64,000 nt of DNA from Variovorax paradoxus (GTDB taxonomy: Bacteria; Pseudomonadota; Gammaproteobacteria; Burkholderiales; Burkholderiaceae_C): assembly GCF_030815975.1 (NCBI RefSeq), contig NZ_JAUSXL010000002.1:5010501-5074500 (forward strand). The letters run 5' to 3'. Below, piece after piece: positions 48,321-58,250 of the stretch. Numbering within the stretch: position 1 is the first letter of the stretch; every line of letters begins with the position of its first letter. The notes under the pieces are model-generated. The model was given only the letters and a program-made list of their open reading frames with translations. It made no database searches and was not told the origin of the DNA. The position numbers and the translations under genes are program-made.

Positions 48321-49496
48321 TCAGAAAAGCGCCGCGGTGGCGGGCAGGCTGCGCGCACGCTCCACGGCTTGCGGCAGCACGTCGCACAGGGCCTGCGCCC
48401 AGGCCTTGGGCACGGTGGTCGAGATCTTCACGAAACGATGGCCGAAGCGCGGCGTGTGGTACGTGCCTTGGCGCACCATGATGTCGTGCTCGCCCAGCGC
48501 GGTGACCAGCGCCTCGGGCGTCACGCCCGCGCCGCTGCACTCGACCACGATGAAGTTGGCCTGCGACGGGAACACCGGCACCTCGAAGCCGGGTAATTTC
48601 GCAAAAGCGTCGACGATCATCTGCTGGTTCTCGCGCTGCTGTGCGATGACCTCGGCCATCCACTCGTCCTTCACGGCAAGGCCTGCGATGGCCGCGCGCT
48701 GCGCGAGCACGCTGGCGCCCAGCGGTGCCTGCGAGTGCGGCAGGATGCGCGCGAGCAATTCGGGCGAGGCGACGAGCGCGCCCAGCCGCAGTCCGGCCAG
48801 GCCCAGCCACTTCGAGAAGCTCACGATGGTCACCGTGCCTTCGGGATAGAAGCGCGAAGCCAGCGTGTGGCTGTCGGCGAAGTCGCGGTAGGTGCAGTCG
48901 TGGATCAGCACGGCGCCGATGTCGCGCGCACGCATTGCGAAGGCACGGATCTCGTCTTCGGTGCAGGTGGTGCCAAGCGGGTTGTTCGGGTCCACCAGGT
49001 AGATGACCGCGGTGTTCTCGTCGGTCGATGCGGCGAGCGCCTCGGCCGAGAGCTTGAAGCCGTACTCGGGTCCGTAGATCGGAATCTCTGTGATCACCGA
49101 GCCGGCCTTGGCGGCGAACTGCAGCGGCCATTTCCAGCCGGGATCGGTGGTGACGAAGCCCTTGCCTTCCTTGCAAAAGGCGCGGCAGGCCAGCGCCAGC
49201 GCAGACACCGCGCCGTCGGTCACCACCGCCGATTGATCCGGCACGCCCAGGTCGGCGACGATGGCCGCGCGCAGCGCTTCCATGCCCAGCGGTGGCGCGT
49301 AGGCATGAAAGCTCTCGTCGTCGATGGCATCGTGCAGCGCTTGGCGTACGGCCGGGTGCAGCGGAAAGTGGTTGGTGTTCTGGCCCAGCCACATCAGGTC
49401 CGGGTTGATGAACAGGCGGTCGAAATACCGGTTGCGGGTTTCGGCATCGCTGGTGACTGAAGGCACGGCCGCCACGGGGTTCAGCGCCGCATTCAT
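48321..49496 (-). CDS. PLP-dependent class I/II aminotransferase
   Basis: A 391-residue fold-type I enzyme. The PLP lysine lies in SFSKWLGLAGLRLG near residue 222, the aspartate in DPNNPLGT/DCTYRDF region and the carboxylate-binding arginine near the C-terminus (GHRFVKIS region). It overlaps the SDR stop by 4 nt (ATGA), so the two are co-translated. The amino donor is unknown. Confidence 0.88.
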   Translation of the reverse strand: MNAALNPVAAVPSVTSDAETRNRYFDRLFINPDLMWLGQNTNHFPLHPAVRQALHDAIDDESFHAYAPPLGMEALRAAIVADLGVPDQSAVVTDGAVSALALACRAFCKEGKGFVTTDPGWKWPLQFAAKAGSVITEIPIYGPEYGFKLSAEALAASTDENTAVIYLVDPNNPLGTTCTEDEIRAFAMRARDIGAVLIHDCTYRDFADSHTLASRFYPEGTVTIVSFSKWLGLAGLRLGALVASPELLARILPHSQAPLGASVLAQRAAIAGLAVKDEWMAEVIAQQRENQQMIVDAFAKLPGFEVPVFPSQANFIVVECSGAGVTPEALVTALGEHDIMVRQGTYHTPRFGHRFVKISTTVPKAWAQALCDVLPQAVERARSLPATAALF

Positions 49497-50326
49497 GCCG
49501 CAATCCTCCGGGCCTGCTCGGCCTCGATCACCTTCTTGCTGGTCTTGATGATCGAGCCGCGCGCCGCAATGCCGCCATCGATGGTCACGACCGTGCCGGT
49601 GATGTAGCCCGCGCGCGGCGAGGCCAGGAAAACCATCAGTTCGGCCACTTCTTCCGGCGTGGCCGGACGGCCGCCAGGGTAGTTGTCGAACAGCTCTTCC
49701 CAGCGCGCTTCGTCGCCGTGGGTGTCGAGCGCGCGGCGCTTCATGAGCTTGACCATGCGGTCGGTCGCCACCGGGCCGGGATTCACGCCCACCACGCGGA
49801 TGCCATCGTCCAGGCTCACGCCGCCGAGCGCGCGCGTGAAGGCCATGACGGCGGCATTGCCAGTGGAGCCGGCGATGTAGTTGGCGTCCCAGTTCTCGCC
49901 GGAGTTGCCGATGTCGTTGACGATGACGCCGCCGCCCGCGGCCTTCATGCGTGCGTAGTAGATCTGGCTCAGTTCCATGTAGCCCAGCACCTTGAGCTGG
50001 AAGCCGCGCCGCACGGCCGCGAAGTCGAGCGACTCGATCGGGCCCGAAGGAATGTCGCCCGCATTGTTCACGAGGATGTCGACGTGGCCCGCCGCCTCGG
50101 CCAGCTGGTTCATGGCACCGGCCGCCGCCAGGTCCATCGGATGGACCTTCACGTTGATCGGATAGATCTTCTCGATCTCCTCCTTCGCGGCCGCGAGCGC
50201 GGCGCCATCGCGCGCCGCCAGGTGCAGGTGGCAGCCTTCGGCGGCGAATGCGTGCGCGGCTGCAAGGCCGATGCCCTTGGAGGCGCCGGTGATGAGAACG
50301 GTCTTGCCTTCGAGTTCGAGTTTCAT
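49493..50326 (-). CDS. SDR-family oxidoreductase with an atypical active site
   Basis: A 277-residue SDR. The NAD(P) motif GASKGIGLA lies at about residues 14-22, NNAGD near 88 and a C-terminal GTVVTIDGG. The YxxxK active-site lysine is missing: the region reads ANYIAGSTGNAAVMAF. The overall fold is kept, so it may act with a shifted residue or have lost redox activity. It lies between gntR and the aminotransferase gene. Confidence 0.85.
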   Translation of the reverse strand: MKLELEGKTVLITGASKGIGLAAAHAFAAEGCHLHLAARDGAALAAAKEEIEKIYPINVKVHPMDLAAAGAMNQLAEAAGHVDILVNNAGDIPSGPIESLDFAAVRRGFQLKVLGYMELSQIYYARMKAAGGGVIVNDIGNSGENWDANYIAGSTGNAAVMAFTRALGGVSLDDGIRVVGVNPGPVATDRMVKLMKRRALDTHGDEARWEELFDNYPGGRPATPEEVAELMVFLASPRAGYITGTVVTIDGGIAARGSIIKTSKKVIEAEQARRIAA

Positions 50327-50374
50327 GGATTCGGGTCCTGGGATGCGATCGGAGAAATGAGTTGAAGAGGTGGG

Positions 50375-51121
50375 TCAGCTTGCGCCGGCGTCCTGTTCGG
50401 ACAGTGCCGCGATCAGGTCGACGATGTCGTCCTCGAGCAGGCTCACGTGATCGATGGCGGCGTTGAATGCAGCCTTCGGATCGTTGCGGCGGATCGCGTC
50501 GAGGATGGCGCCGTGCTCGCCGATGGTCGCCGTCATGCGGCCGGGCTGGAAAGTGACGTAGCGCCGGTAGACGCGCACGCGCTTTCTCAGTGCGCGCGTC
50601 TGCTCGGCCAGGTAGTGGGTGTTGGAAGCCTCGTACAGCGCGTCGTGGAAATCCTGGTTCACGTCATAGAAGCGCGAGTGGTCACCCGAGGCAAGAATGC
50701 TCATGAGCTCGTCGTGCAGCGCGCCCATGCGCGCCTTCTGCGCCTCGGTCGCGCGGCGCGCGGCGAACTTGGCGCACAGGCCTTCCATCACCGCCATCAT
50801 CTGGAACATCTCGATCAGCATCGGCAGCGAGATGCGCGCCACGCAAACGCCGCCTTGCCGGCTGCGCAGGTCCACCAGGCCGGTGGCGGCCAGCGCCTTG
50901 AGCGCCTCGCGCACGGGCGTGCGCGACACCTTGAAGCGCTCCGACAGCTCGGCCTCGTCGAGCCGCGTGCCGGGCTTGAGCACACCGCTCACGATCAGGT
51001 CTTCGAGCGTGTCTTTCAGTTCGTCGGACAGCGTGGCGCCGCCCTTCACACGCTGCCGATCGCGGCCGCGCAGCGCCGCGGGCTGGGCGGTATCGGATTC
51101 GTCGGGTTCCATGCTGCTCAT
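50375..51121 (-). CDS. GntR-family regulator (FadR/VanR subfamily)
   Basis: A 248-residue regulator. The N-terminal winged helix (about 30-95) contains LSERFKVSRTPVREAL and the C-terminal FCD all-helical domain (about 105-240) would bind a small carboxylate effector. The ATG at 51121 is preceded by AAGAAAGAAG. It sits inside the catabolic operon, 48 nt after the SDR gene in the opposite sense of reading, and probably controls it, perhaps through the dyad at 56227-56261. Confidence 0.9.
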   Translation of the reverse strand: MSSMEPDESDTAQPAALRGRDRQRVKGGATLSDELKDTLEDLIVSGVLKPGTRLDEAELSERFKVSRTPVREALKALAATGLVDLRSRQGGVCVARISLPMLIEMFQMMAVMEGLCAKFAARRATEAQKARMGALHDELMSILASGDHSRFYDVNQDFHDALYEASNTHYLAEQTRALRKRVRVYRRYVTFQPGRMTATIGEHGAILDAIRRNDPKAAFNAAIDHVSLLEDDIVDLIAALSEQDAGAS

Positions 51122-51189
51122 GTCTTCTTTCTTGTGGTTGTCGTTGTCGGGAGATGCTGCCGCCGGACCGCTTGCCATCGCCGGCTTCT

Positions 51190-52029
51190 TCAGAAGGGGC
51201 GGTCGCCGGCCACGGTGGTGCGGTGCATCACGCGGCGGTAGGCCGTGCCGTCGTAGGGCGTGGCGCGGTGCATGGTGCAGCGGTTGTCCCAGATCAGCAG
51301 GTCGCCGGCGAGCCACTTGTGGCGATAGCTGAACTCGGGCGAAATGGCGTGGGCATTGAGCTCGGCCAGCAGGTCGGCGCTTTCTTCCGGCGGCAGGCCG
51401 TCGATCTGCTTGACCACGTCCTCGCCCACGTAGAGCGACAGGCGGCCCGTCTCGGGATGCGTGCGCACCAGCGGATGCACCACGTCGGGCGTGGCGGCAA
51501 GCTGCTCGGGTGTGAGCGGGTTGCGGTCTGCAAAGGCCTTGCCGTAGTAGTTGGCGTAGCTGTGTGTGGCCGTGAGGTGGCGGATGCGCGCCTTCATGCC
51601 GTCGTCGAGCGCGTCGTAGGCGGCATGCATCGAGGCGAAGAAGGTGTCGCCTTCCACGGGCGGCACTTCGAGCGCGTAGAGCAGCGCGCCCATCGAGGGC
51701 TCGGCCTTGTACGAGAGGTCGGAATGCCAGTTCCAGCCCTCCTTGTGGTTGCCGATGGGCTTGCCGTTCTCCGACACGTTGGACAGCACGTACACCTCGG
51801 GATGCTCCTTCTTCAGGAACTGGGTCAGCACATGGCCCAGCAGCGGGCCGAAGCGGCGCGAGAACGCGACGTGCTGCGCCTCGTTGATGCTCTGGCCGCG
51901 AAACAGCAGCAGCGAGCGCTGGTTGAGCGCATCGCGCAGCACGGCAAAGTCGGTGTCGCTCACCGGCTCGCGCAGGTCGATGCCTTTGACTTCGGTGCCG
52001 ATGAAGGAAGTGAGGTTCTCGAGTTGCAT
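51190..52029 (-). CDS. TauD/TfdA-family Fe(II)/2-oxoglutarate dioxygenase
   Basis: A 279-residue dioxygenase. The iron triad is visible: His and Asp in WNWHSDLSY (about residue 115), distal His in TMHRATP (about 255), and the 2-oxoglutarate-binding Arg in RRVMHRT near the end. Length matches TauD (283). Such enzymes hydroxylate taurine, aryloxyacids or related compounds; the substrate here is not known. It follows the aldolase gene by 44 nt. Confidence 0.92.
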   Translation of the reverse strand: MQLENLTSFIGTEVKGIDLREPVSDTDFAVLRDALNQRSLLLFRGQSINEAQHVAFSRRFGPLLGHVLTQFLKKEHPEVYVLSNVSENGKPIGNHKEGWNWHSDLSYKAEPSMGALLYALEVPPVEGDTFFASMHAAYDALDDGMKARIRHLTATHSYANYYGKAFADRNPLTPEQLAATPDVVHPLVRTHPETGRLSLYVGEDVVKQIDGLPPEESADLLAELNAHAISPEFSYRHKWLAGDLLIWDNRCTMHRATPYDGTAYRRVMHRTTVAGDRPF

Positions 52030-52073
52030 GGTTGAAAAAAAGCGTCTCTGGATCAGGAAGAAGAAAGCAGGCC

Positions 52074-52847
52074 TCAGAGCCTGTAGTCGGGCTGCGTGCG
52101 CTCCAGCATGCGCAGGAACGCAGGCCATTCGCGCGTGCCGGGCGGCAGGATGTCGCCGGCAAATTCGGTGAACTGGCGTGCGGCCAGCGCGCTCACTTCG
52201 GGCTGCGGAAACACCAGCGCCTCGCCGGGCGCGAGTCCACCCTGGGCCAGCAGCTGCACCTTGGCCGCCTTCTCGAAGTAGTACATGAGGATGAAGGCCT
52301 CTGGGATCGTGCGGCCCACCGTCAGGATGCCGTGGTTGCGCAGCACCAGCGTGTGGTGCGGGCCCAGGTCGCGCACCAGCCGCTCGCGTTCTCCAGTCTC
52401 CAGCGCCACGCCTTCGTAGTCGTGGAAGGCCGTGTGGCCCTGGTAGCGCATCGCGAACTGGCTCAGCGGCGCCAGGCCGCGGGGCATGGCCGCAATCGCG
52501 GTGCCGGCTTCGGAATGCGTATGAAGCACGCACAGCGCGTCGGGCCGTCCCGCGTGGATGGCGCTGTGGATCACGAAGCCGGCCTGGTTGACCTCCGCAT
52601 CGGTGTCGTCCACCTTGTTGCCGTCGAGATCGATCTTCACCAATGACGAAGCGGTCACTTCCGAGAACAGCAGCCCGTAGGGGTTGATGAGGAAGTGGTG
52701 CGCCGGCCCCGGCACACGCGCCGAGATGTGGTTGTAGATGAGGTCGTCCATGCCGAAGTGCGCCACCAGCCGGTAGCATGCCGCAAGCTGCACGCGCAGT
52801 GCGGCTTCGGTGGTCGGATACGCCGCGGAATTTGTCTTCGTCGTCAT
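52074..52847 (-). CDS. class II aldolase/adducin-family protein
   Basis: A 257-residue protein. Zinc-binding histidines appear in NHISARV, LHTHSEAGTA and RNHGILTVG in the family order. Members are aldolases, epimerases or decarboxylases of small hydroxyacids. The ATG overlaps the stop of the permease gene (TGATG). The next gene in the operon is the TauD-type dioxygenase. Confidence 0.88.
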   Translation of the reverse strand: MTTKTNSAAYPTTEAALRVQLAACYRLVAHFGMDDLIYNHISARVPGPAHHFLINPYGLLFSEVTASSLVKIDLDGNKVDDTDAEVNQAGFVIHSAIHAGRPDALCVLHTHSEAGTAIAAMPRGLAPLSQFAMRYQGHTAFHDYEGVALETGERERLVRDLGPHHTLVLRNHGILTVGRTIPEAFILMYYFEKAAKVQLLAQGGLAPGEALVFPQPEVSALAARQFTEFAGDILPPGTREWPAFLRMLERTQPDYRL

Positions 52848-53605
52848 CACCGCCACCACACCAGCTTCTGATCGATCCACACCAGGACGCCGTAGAACAC
52901 CATGCTCGCCACCGAAGCGACCAGCACCGCCGACCACACGCTCAGCAGGTCGACCTGTTGGGTCGATTCATAGATCATTCGCCCGAGCCCCGCATAGGCG
53001 CCGAGCATCTCGCCGACGATGGCCACGATCATGCTGCGCGGCACGCCGATGCGCAGCGCCGTGACCACCGACGGCATCGCCACCGGCAGGCGCAGCCGCC
53101 ACACGACCTTGAGCGGCCCCGCGCCAAAGCTGCGCATCAGGTTCACGGCGGCCAGGTCGGCCTGCTTGAGTCCGTGCAGCGCGTTGACCAGCATCGTGAA
53201 GCCGACAGCCAGCGCCACCAGCGCAATCTTCGATGCGGCGCCAAGGCCGAACCAGATCAGGAACAGCGGCGCATAAGCCACCGTCGGCACCGCGTTCACG
53301 GCCACGGCCAGCGGCATCACGACGCGTTCGAGCGGCGGCGCGAGCAGCAGCACCACAGCCACCAGCAGGCCGAGCACGCTGCCCAGCGCATAGCCGCCAA
53401 GCGCCTCGCCGAGCGTGGCCAGCAACGCCGCCATGAGACGGCCGGTGTCGGTGAATGCATGCTGCACGATCGCACCCAGGCTCGGCAGCACGAAGGGCGG
53501 GATCCCGAAGAGCAGGATCGCGCCTTCCCACACCGCGAGCAGCACCATGACGCTCAGCACCACCGGCACAACGGGCGAGTCCATCAGCTTTCGCTTCGCC
53601 ACCAT
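52847..53605 (-). CDS. ABC transporter permease, SsuC/TauC type (1)
   Basis: A 252-residue permease with six spans and the BPD-transport coupling loop (LMRSFGAGPLKVVWRLRLP, about 155-173). It overlaps the downstream aldolase start. Paired with the permease at 53584-54342, forming a heterodimeric channel. Confidence 0.88.
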   Translation of the reverse strand: MVAKRKLMDSPVVPVVLSVMVLLAVWEGAILLFGIPPFVLPSLGAIVQHAFTDTGRLMAALLATLGEALGGYALGSVLGLLVAVVLLLAPPLERVVMPLAVAVNAVPTVAYAPLFLIWFGLGAASKIALVALAVGFTMLVNALHGLKQADLAAVNLMRSFGAGPLKVVWRLRLPVAMPSVVTALRIGVPRSMIVAIVGEMLGAYAGLGRMIYESTQQVDLLSVWSAVLVASVASMVFYGVLVWIDQKLVWWR

Positions 53606-54338
53606 ACGAGCCTCCTTTCCACGAAGCCGAGCGCGCCGTAGAGCAGCGCACCCATCAAGCCGCAGGCGAACATCACGACCCACAGGCGCAGCACCAGGTC
53701 GCCGTTCATCGCCTCCATCAGCATCACGCCCAAGCCCACGGTCTCGCCGAACCACTCGCCCACCACCGAGCCGATCAGGCTCAGGCCGATGGCCACGCGC
53801 AGGCCCACCATGATCTGCGGCAGCGCCGATGGCACGGCCAGCTTGAAGAACATGACGAGGCGGCCGGCGCCGAAGCTCTTCATCAGCGCAATGCGCTGCG
53901 GGTCGCACGACTTGAGGCCGCGCAAGGTGTTCACCGTCACCGGAAAGAAGGTGAGGAAGAACGCGGTCATCACCTTCGCGAGCAGCGAGTTGCCGAACCA
54001 GATGACGATGAGCGCACCGAAGGCCACCACCGGCACCGTCTGCGACACCACGAACAGCGGGAACACGGAGCGCTCCATCCAGCGCGAGTAGGTGAACACG
54101 GTGCCGCAGAGGCAGCCGAACACCGCGCCCATCGCGAAGCCCAGCACGGTTTCGAGCAGCGTGCGGCCGAAGCCGCGCATGAGCTGCGGCCACACCGACC
54201 ACGCATCCTGCGCGATGGCGCTCAGCGCCGGCAGGTAGCGCGGCGACGGCGCGAAGGCATGCACCGCGATCTCCCACCCGATAGCGAGCCCGGCGAAGGC
54301 CAGCACGGGCGAGCGCAGCATGCGTTGCATCGGCAAGC

Positions 54339-54342
<4 letters not shown>
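53584..54342 (-). CDS. ABC transporter permease, SsuC/TauC type (2)
   Basis: A 252-residue permease with six spans and coupling loop (LMKSFGAGRLVMFFKLAVP). The GTG at 54342 overlaps the ATPase stop by four bases (GTGA), and the 3' end overlaps the next permease by 22 nt. The two permeases are paralogous. Confidence 0.87.
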
Positions 54343-55193
<851 letters not shown>

Positions 55194-55207
55194 GATCGCG
55201 CGGCGGC

Positions 55208-56215
55208 TCAGAACTTCTTGTCGGTGGCCGGGACCTGCGTCCAGAAGCTCGGGTCGTAGGCCTTCGACAGGTCGGCCGGCGCCTTCAGCGCCTTGTAGCC
55301 CACCAGCTGGGTCTGCATCTTCTCGACCGTCGGCAGGTCGATGGCGAGGATGCCGTCGGTCGTGCCCTTGCCGGCCTTCAGCAGCTTTTCGAATTCATCG
55401 AGCATCGCTTCCTGGTGCGCGCGGTTCAGGCTGGGCGATGCGGCCATGACGATGTCGATGGCTTCCTTCTTGTTCTGCAGTGCGTACTTCCAGCCCTTGA
55501 TGGTGGCGTTCATGAAGGCCTGCACCTGCTGCGGCTTCTCGTTGCGGTATTTCTCGGACACGAGCACGGTGTCCTGCTGCACGGTCACGCCGTAGTCGTC
55601 GGGCTTGATGAGCGTGAGCTTGTCGCCCAGGCCCTGCGCCTTGAGCACGTTGAGCTCGTTGTAGTAGGTGGCGGCGGCCACGTCGAACTGCTTCTCGACG
55701 AAAGGCGCCATCGAGCCCGACTGCGGCACGATGGTCAGGTCGCCCTGCTTCACGCCGGCCGAAGCAAGCATCGAATAGAGCGTGTACTGCGTGCCGGTGA
55801 ACCACGTGGCCACCTTCTTGCCCGCGAAATCCTTCACCTGGGTGATGCCCGAATCCTTGTAGGCGACATAGGTGAAGGGCGTCGTCTGCACGGTGACGCC
55901 GATGCACACCAGCGGCAGGCCCTTCTCGCGCGCCAGCAGCACCGTCTCCGTGCCGCCGGCCAGGCCGAAGGTGTCGTTGCCCGAGGCGACGAGGGTCTCG
56001 ACGTTGAGGTTGGGTCCGCCCGGGTTGATCGTCAGGTCGAGGCCGCCCTGGTCGTAGAAGCCCTTGGCCTTGGCCACGTAGAAGCCGGCGAACTGAGCCT
56101 GCGCCAGCCACTTGAGGCGCAGCGACACCTTCTCTGCGGCGGAGGCGGGCAGGCTCGCAAGAAGCGCCATCGACGCTGCAACGAGAGTCAGGAAACGCAA
56201 GGACTTGGAAGACAT
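55208..56215 (-). CDS. NMT1/THI5-like ABC substrate-binding protein
   Basis: A 335-residue periplasmic receptor with a signal peptide ending ASLPASAA (about residue 27). The NMT1 pattern is visible: LKWLAQAQFAGFYVAKAKGFY, then LDLTINPGGPN and the pocket GTQYTLYSML. Relatives bind thiamine precursors, pyrimidines, riboflavin or aromatic acids. First gene of the 12-gene operon. A perfect dyad 12-46 nt upstream is a candidate operator. Confidence 0.9.
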   Translation of the reverse strand: MSSKSLRFLTLVAASMALLASLPASAAEKVSLRLKWLAQAQFAGFYVAKAKGFYDQGGLDLTINPGGPNLNVETLVASGNDTFGLAGGTETVLLAREKGLPLVCIGVTVQTTPFTYVAYKDSGITQVKDFAGKKVATWFTGTQYTLYSMLASAGVKQGDLTIVPQSGSMAPFVEKQFDVAAATYYNELNVLKAQGLGDKLTLIKPDDYGVTVQQDTVLVSEKYRNEKPQQVQAFMNATIKGWKYALQNKKEAIDIVMAASPSLNRAHQEAMLDEFEKLLKAGKGTTDGILAIDLPTVEKMQTQLVGYKALKAPADLSKAYDPSFWTQVPATDKKF

Positions 56216-56226
56216 TTGGAAGGCCT

Positions 56227-56261
56227 CATGGATACAAAAAGCTCTCTAAGCAGTATCCATG
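56227..56261. promoter_or_regulatory. perfect 9-bp dyad, candidate GntR operator
   Basis: CATGGATAC and GTATCCATG flank a 17-nt spacer, centred between the divergent binding-protein and amidase genes. GTAT/ATAC cores are common in GntR-family operators. The regulator gene lies in the same operon. Binding is inferred. Confidence 0.45.
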
Positions 56262-56355
56262 CCATGTGATTTCCAGCGGTTCTGCGGCGTTCGAGGGGCC
56301 GAATTGGCCCGGAACATGCACTCCCGCATGGCCCCTGCCCCAATTTGAATCCTCC

Positions 56356-57784
56356 ATGAACCGAATCCATGCGCTGACCGATCTCTCCGCCCGCGAAGCC
56401 GCCGAGCAGATGGCGCGACGCGCGCTCAGCAGTGCGGACTATGTGGATGCGCTGTTGCAGCGCAGTGCCGCGGCCGCCGCCCTCGGCGGCCTCCTGCACC
56501 AGGACGCAGCGCGCCTCCGCGGCGAAGCGGCGGCGCTCGACGCGGCGCCGCGCCCGGCCGCGGACACGCGCCCCCTGCATGGCGTGCCGCTCGCGTTCAA
56601 GGACAACATCGACGTGGTCGGTTTCCCTACCACCGCCGGCAGCCCGTGGATGGCAGACCACCGTCCGCGCCGCGCGGCGGGCGTGACAGAGCGCCTGCTG
56701 GCCGCGGGTGCGCTGGTGTTCGGCAAGACGAATCTGCACGAGTGGTCGCAGGGCGTCACCGGCCACAACCACGCCTTCGGCCCGTCGCGCAACCCCTTCG
56801 ATCCCTCGCGCATTTCAGGCGGCTCCAGCGGGGGCAACGCCACATTGCTTGGCATGCGCGCCGTGCCCGCGGCCATCGGCACCGACACGGGCGGCTCGGT
56901 CCGGGTGCCTGCCGCGCTGTGCGGCCTGGTGGGCTTCAGGCCCACCATCGGCCGCTGGCCGGCAGACGGACTGGTACCGATCTCGCCCACCTTCGACACC
57001 GCGGGCGTCATGGCGCGCAACGTCGACGATTGCGTGCTGATCGACCACGCGGTCGCCGCCGGCCCCCTGCGGCTGGCGCCGGCGCCGCTCGCGGGCGTGC
57101 GCCTGGGCGTGCCGCAGCGCTATTTCTGGGAGGGACGTCGATGCGCCGGTGGCCGCACTGGCGCAGGACGCGCTCGAGCGGCTGCGCGGCGCGGGCGCCG
57201 CGCTCGTGCCCTGCGATCTGGCCGAAGCCGGCGCGCTGTTCCAGCAGGGCTCCATGTCGATCTCCCTCTACGAGATCCTGCCTGCGCTGCGGGCCTACTT
57301 CGCGCGCCACGGGCGCCCCTTCGATGCCCGCGCACTCGCCGGTGCCGTCGTGAGCCCCGACGTGCGGCCGCTGTTCGAGCGCCTGTTCGGACCGGAGGCG
57401 ATCGGCCCGGCAACATACCGCCACGCGCTCAGTGTGCTGCGCCCGCGCATGCAGCAAGCGTACGCCCGCTGCTTCGCGCAGAACGCCATCGCCGCGCTGG
57501 CGTTTCCGACCAGCCCGCTTGGCGCGGCACGCATCGGCGAAGACGTGGAGGTCATGCTGTGCGGCCGGCCGGTATCGGCCTTCTCCGCCTACATCCGCAA
57601 CACGGGCCCGGCCGGCATGGCGGGACTGCCCGCGCTGAGCCTGCCGATGGGACTCGCACGCGACGGCCTGCCCGCGGGAATGGAGCTGACCGGCGCGGCC
57701 GGATCGGACCATGCGCTGCTCGCGCTGGCGCTCGGCATCGAAGCCGTTCTTCCGCCCGCTCCGGTGGCATCCGCCATCGCCTGA
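56356..57784 (+). pseudogene. amidase-signature enzyme with an apparent frameshift
   Basis: The amidase catalytic triad is intact in the first part: Lys in FKDNIDV, Ser in ISGGSSGGN and Ser in TDTGGSVRVPA. The reading frame then breaks at a GGG run at 57132-57134: the next codons make sense only one base on (DVDAPVAALAQDAL onward to LPMGLARDGLPAGMEL). Removing one G restores a protein of about 475 residues, the normal length. It is either a real mutation or a base-call error. It is divergent from the transporter operon and presumably acts with it. Confidence 0.75.
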
Positions 57785-57850
57785 AGGCTTACATCGCTTC
57801 GCGCGAGCGGCTGTCGCGGCATACCCTCCGCCCTCTGCAATCGTTGCGGC

Positions 57851-58159
57851 ATGCACACCATGGACACTCGGCCGATCTCTTCTCCTTCCTGGTGGCGCGT
57901 CGGCGCGCTCGCCTATACGGCCGCGGGCGTGGTGTGCGTCGTTGCAAGCGCGGCCTTTCCCGACAGCGAGACGGCCATGCTGGCGGCGATCGCGGGAGCC
58001 TTGCCATGGTCGCTGGCCTTGCTGACGCTCGACCTCGCGCCGGGCGTGGCGCGGACCGCGCTCCTCCTGCTTGCCGGAAGCTGGGCGGTCAATGCCGGGC
58101 TGCTCTGGTGGCTGGCATTGCGGCGCCCTGCGCATCGGCGGCCGGCACAGGGCGACTGA
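57851..58159 (+). CDS. small membrane protein
   Basis: A 102-residue protein with about three hydrophobic helices (VGALAYTAAGVVCVVASAA, AAIAGALPWSLALLTLDLA, ALLLLAGSWAVNAGLLWWLAL). The start could also be the ATG three codons in. No known family. Confidence 0.65.
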   Translation: MHTMDTRPISSPSWWRVGALAYTAAGVVCVVASAAFPDSETAMLAAIAGALPWSLALLTLDLAPGVARTALLLLAGSWAVNAGLLWWLALRRPAHRRPAQGD

Positions 58160-58250
58160 CGAAGCATCGCCGCGGGCCTTTCGGTGCGATCATTTCGGTA
58201 TTCCGTCATCGCGCCCCTGCGCGCCCCGCACTCCGACTCCGAGGTTCTTC

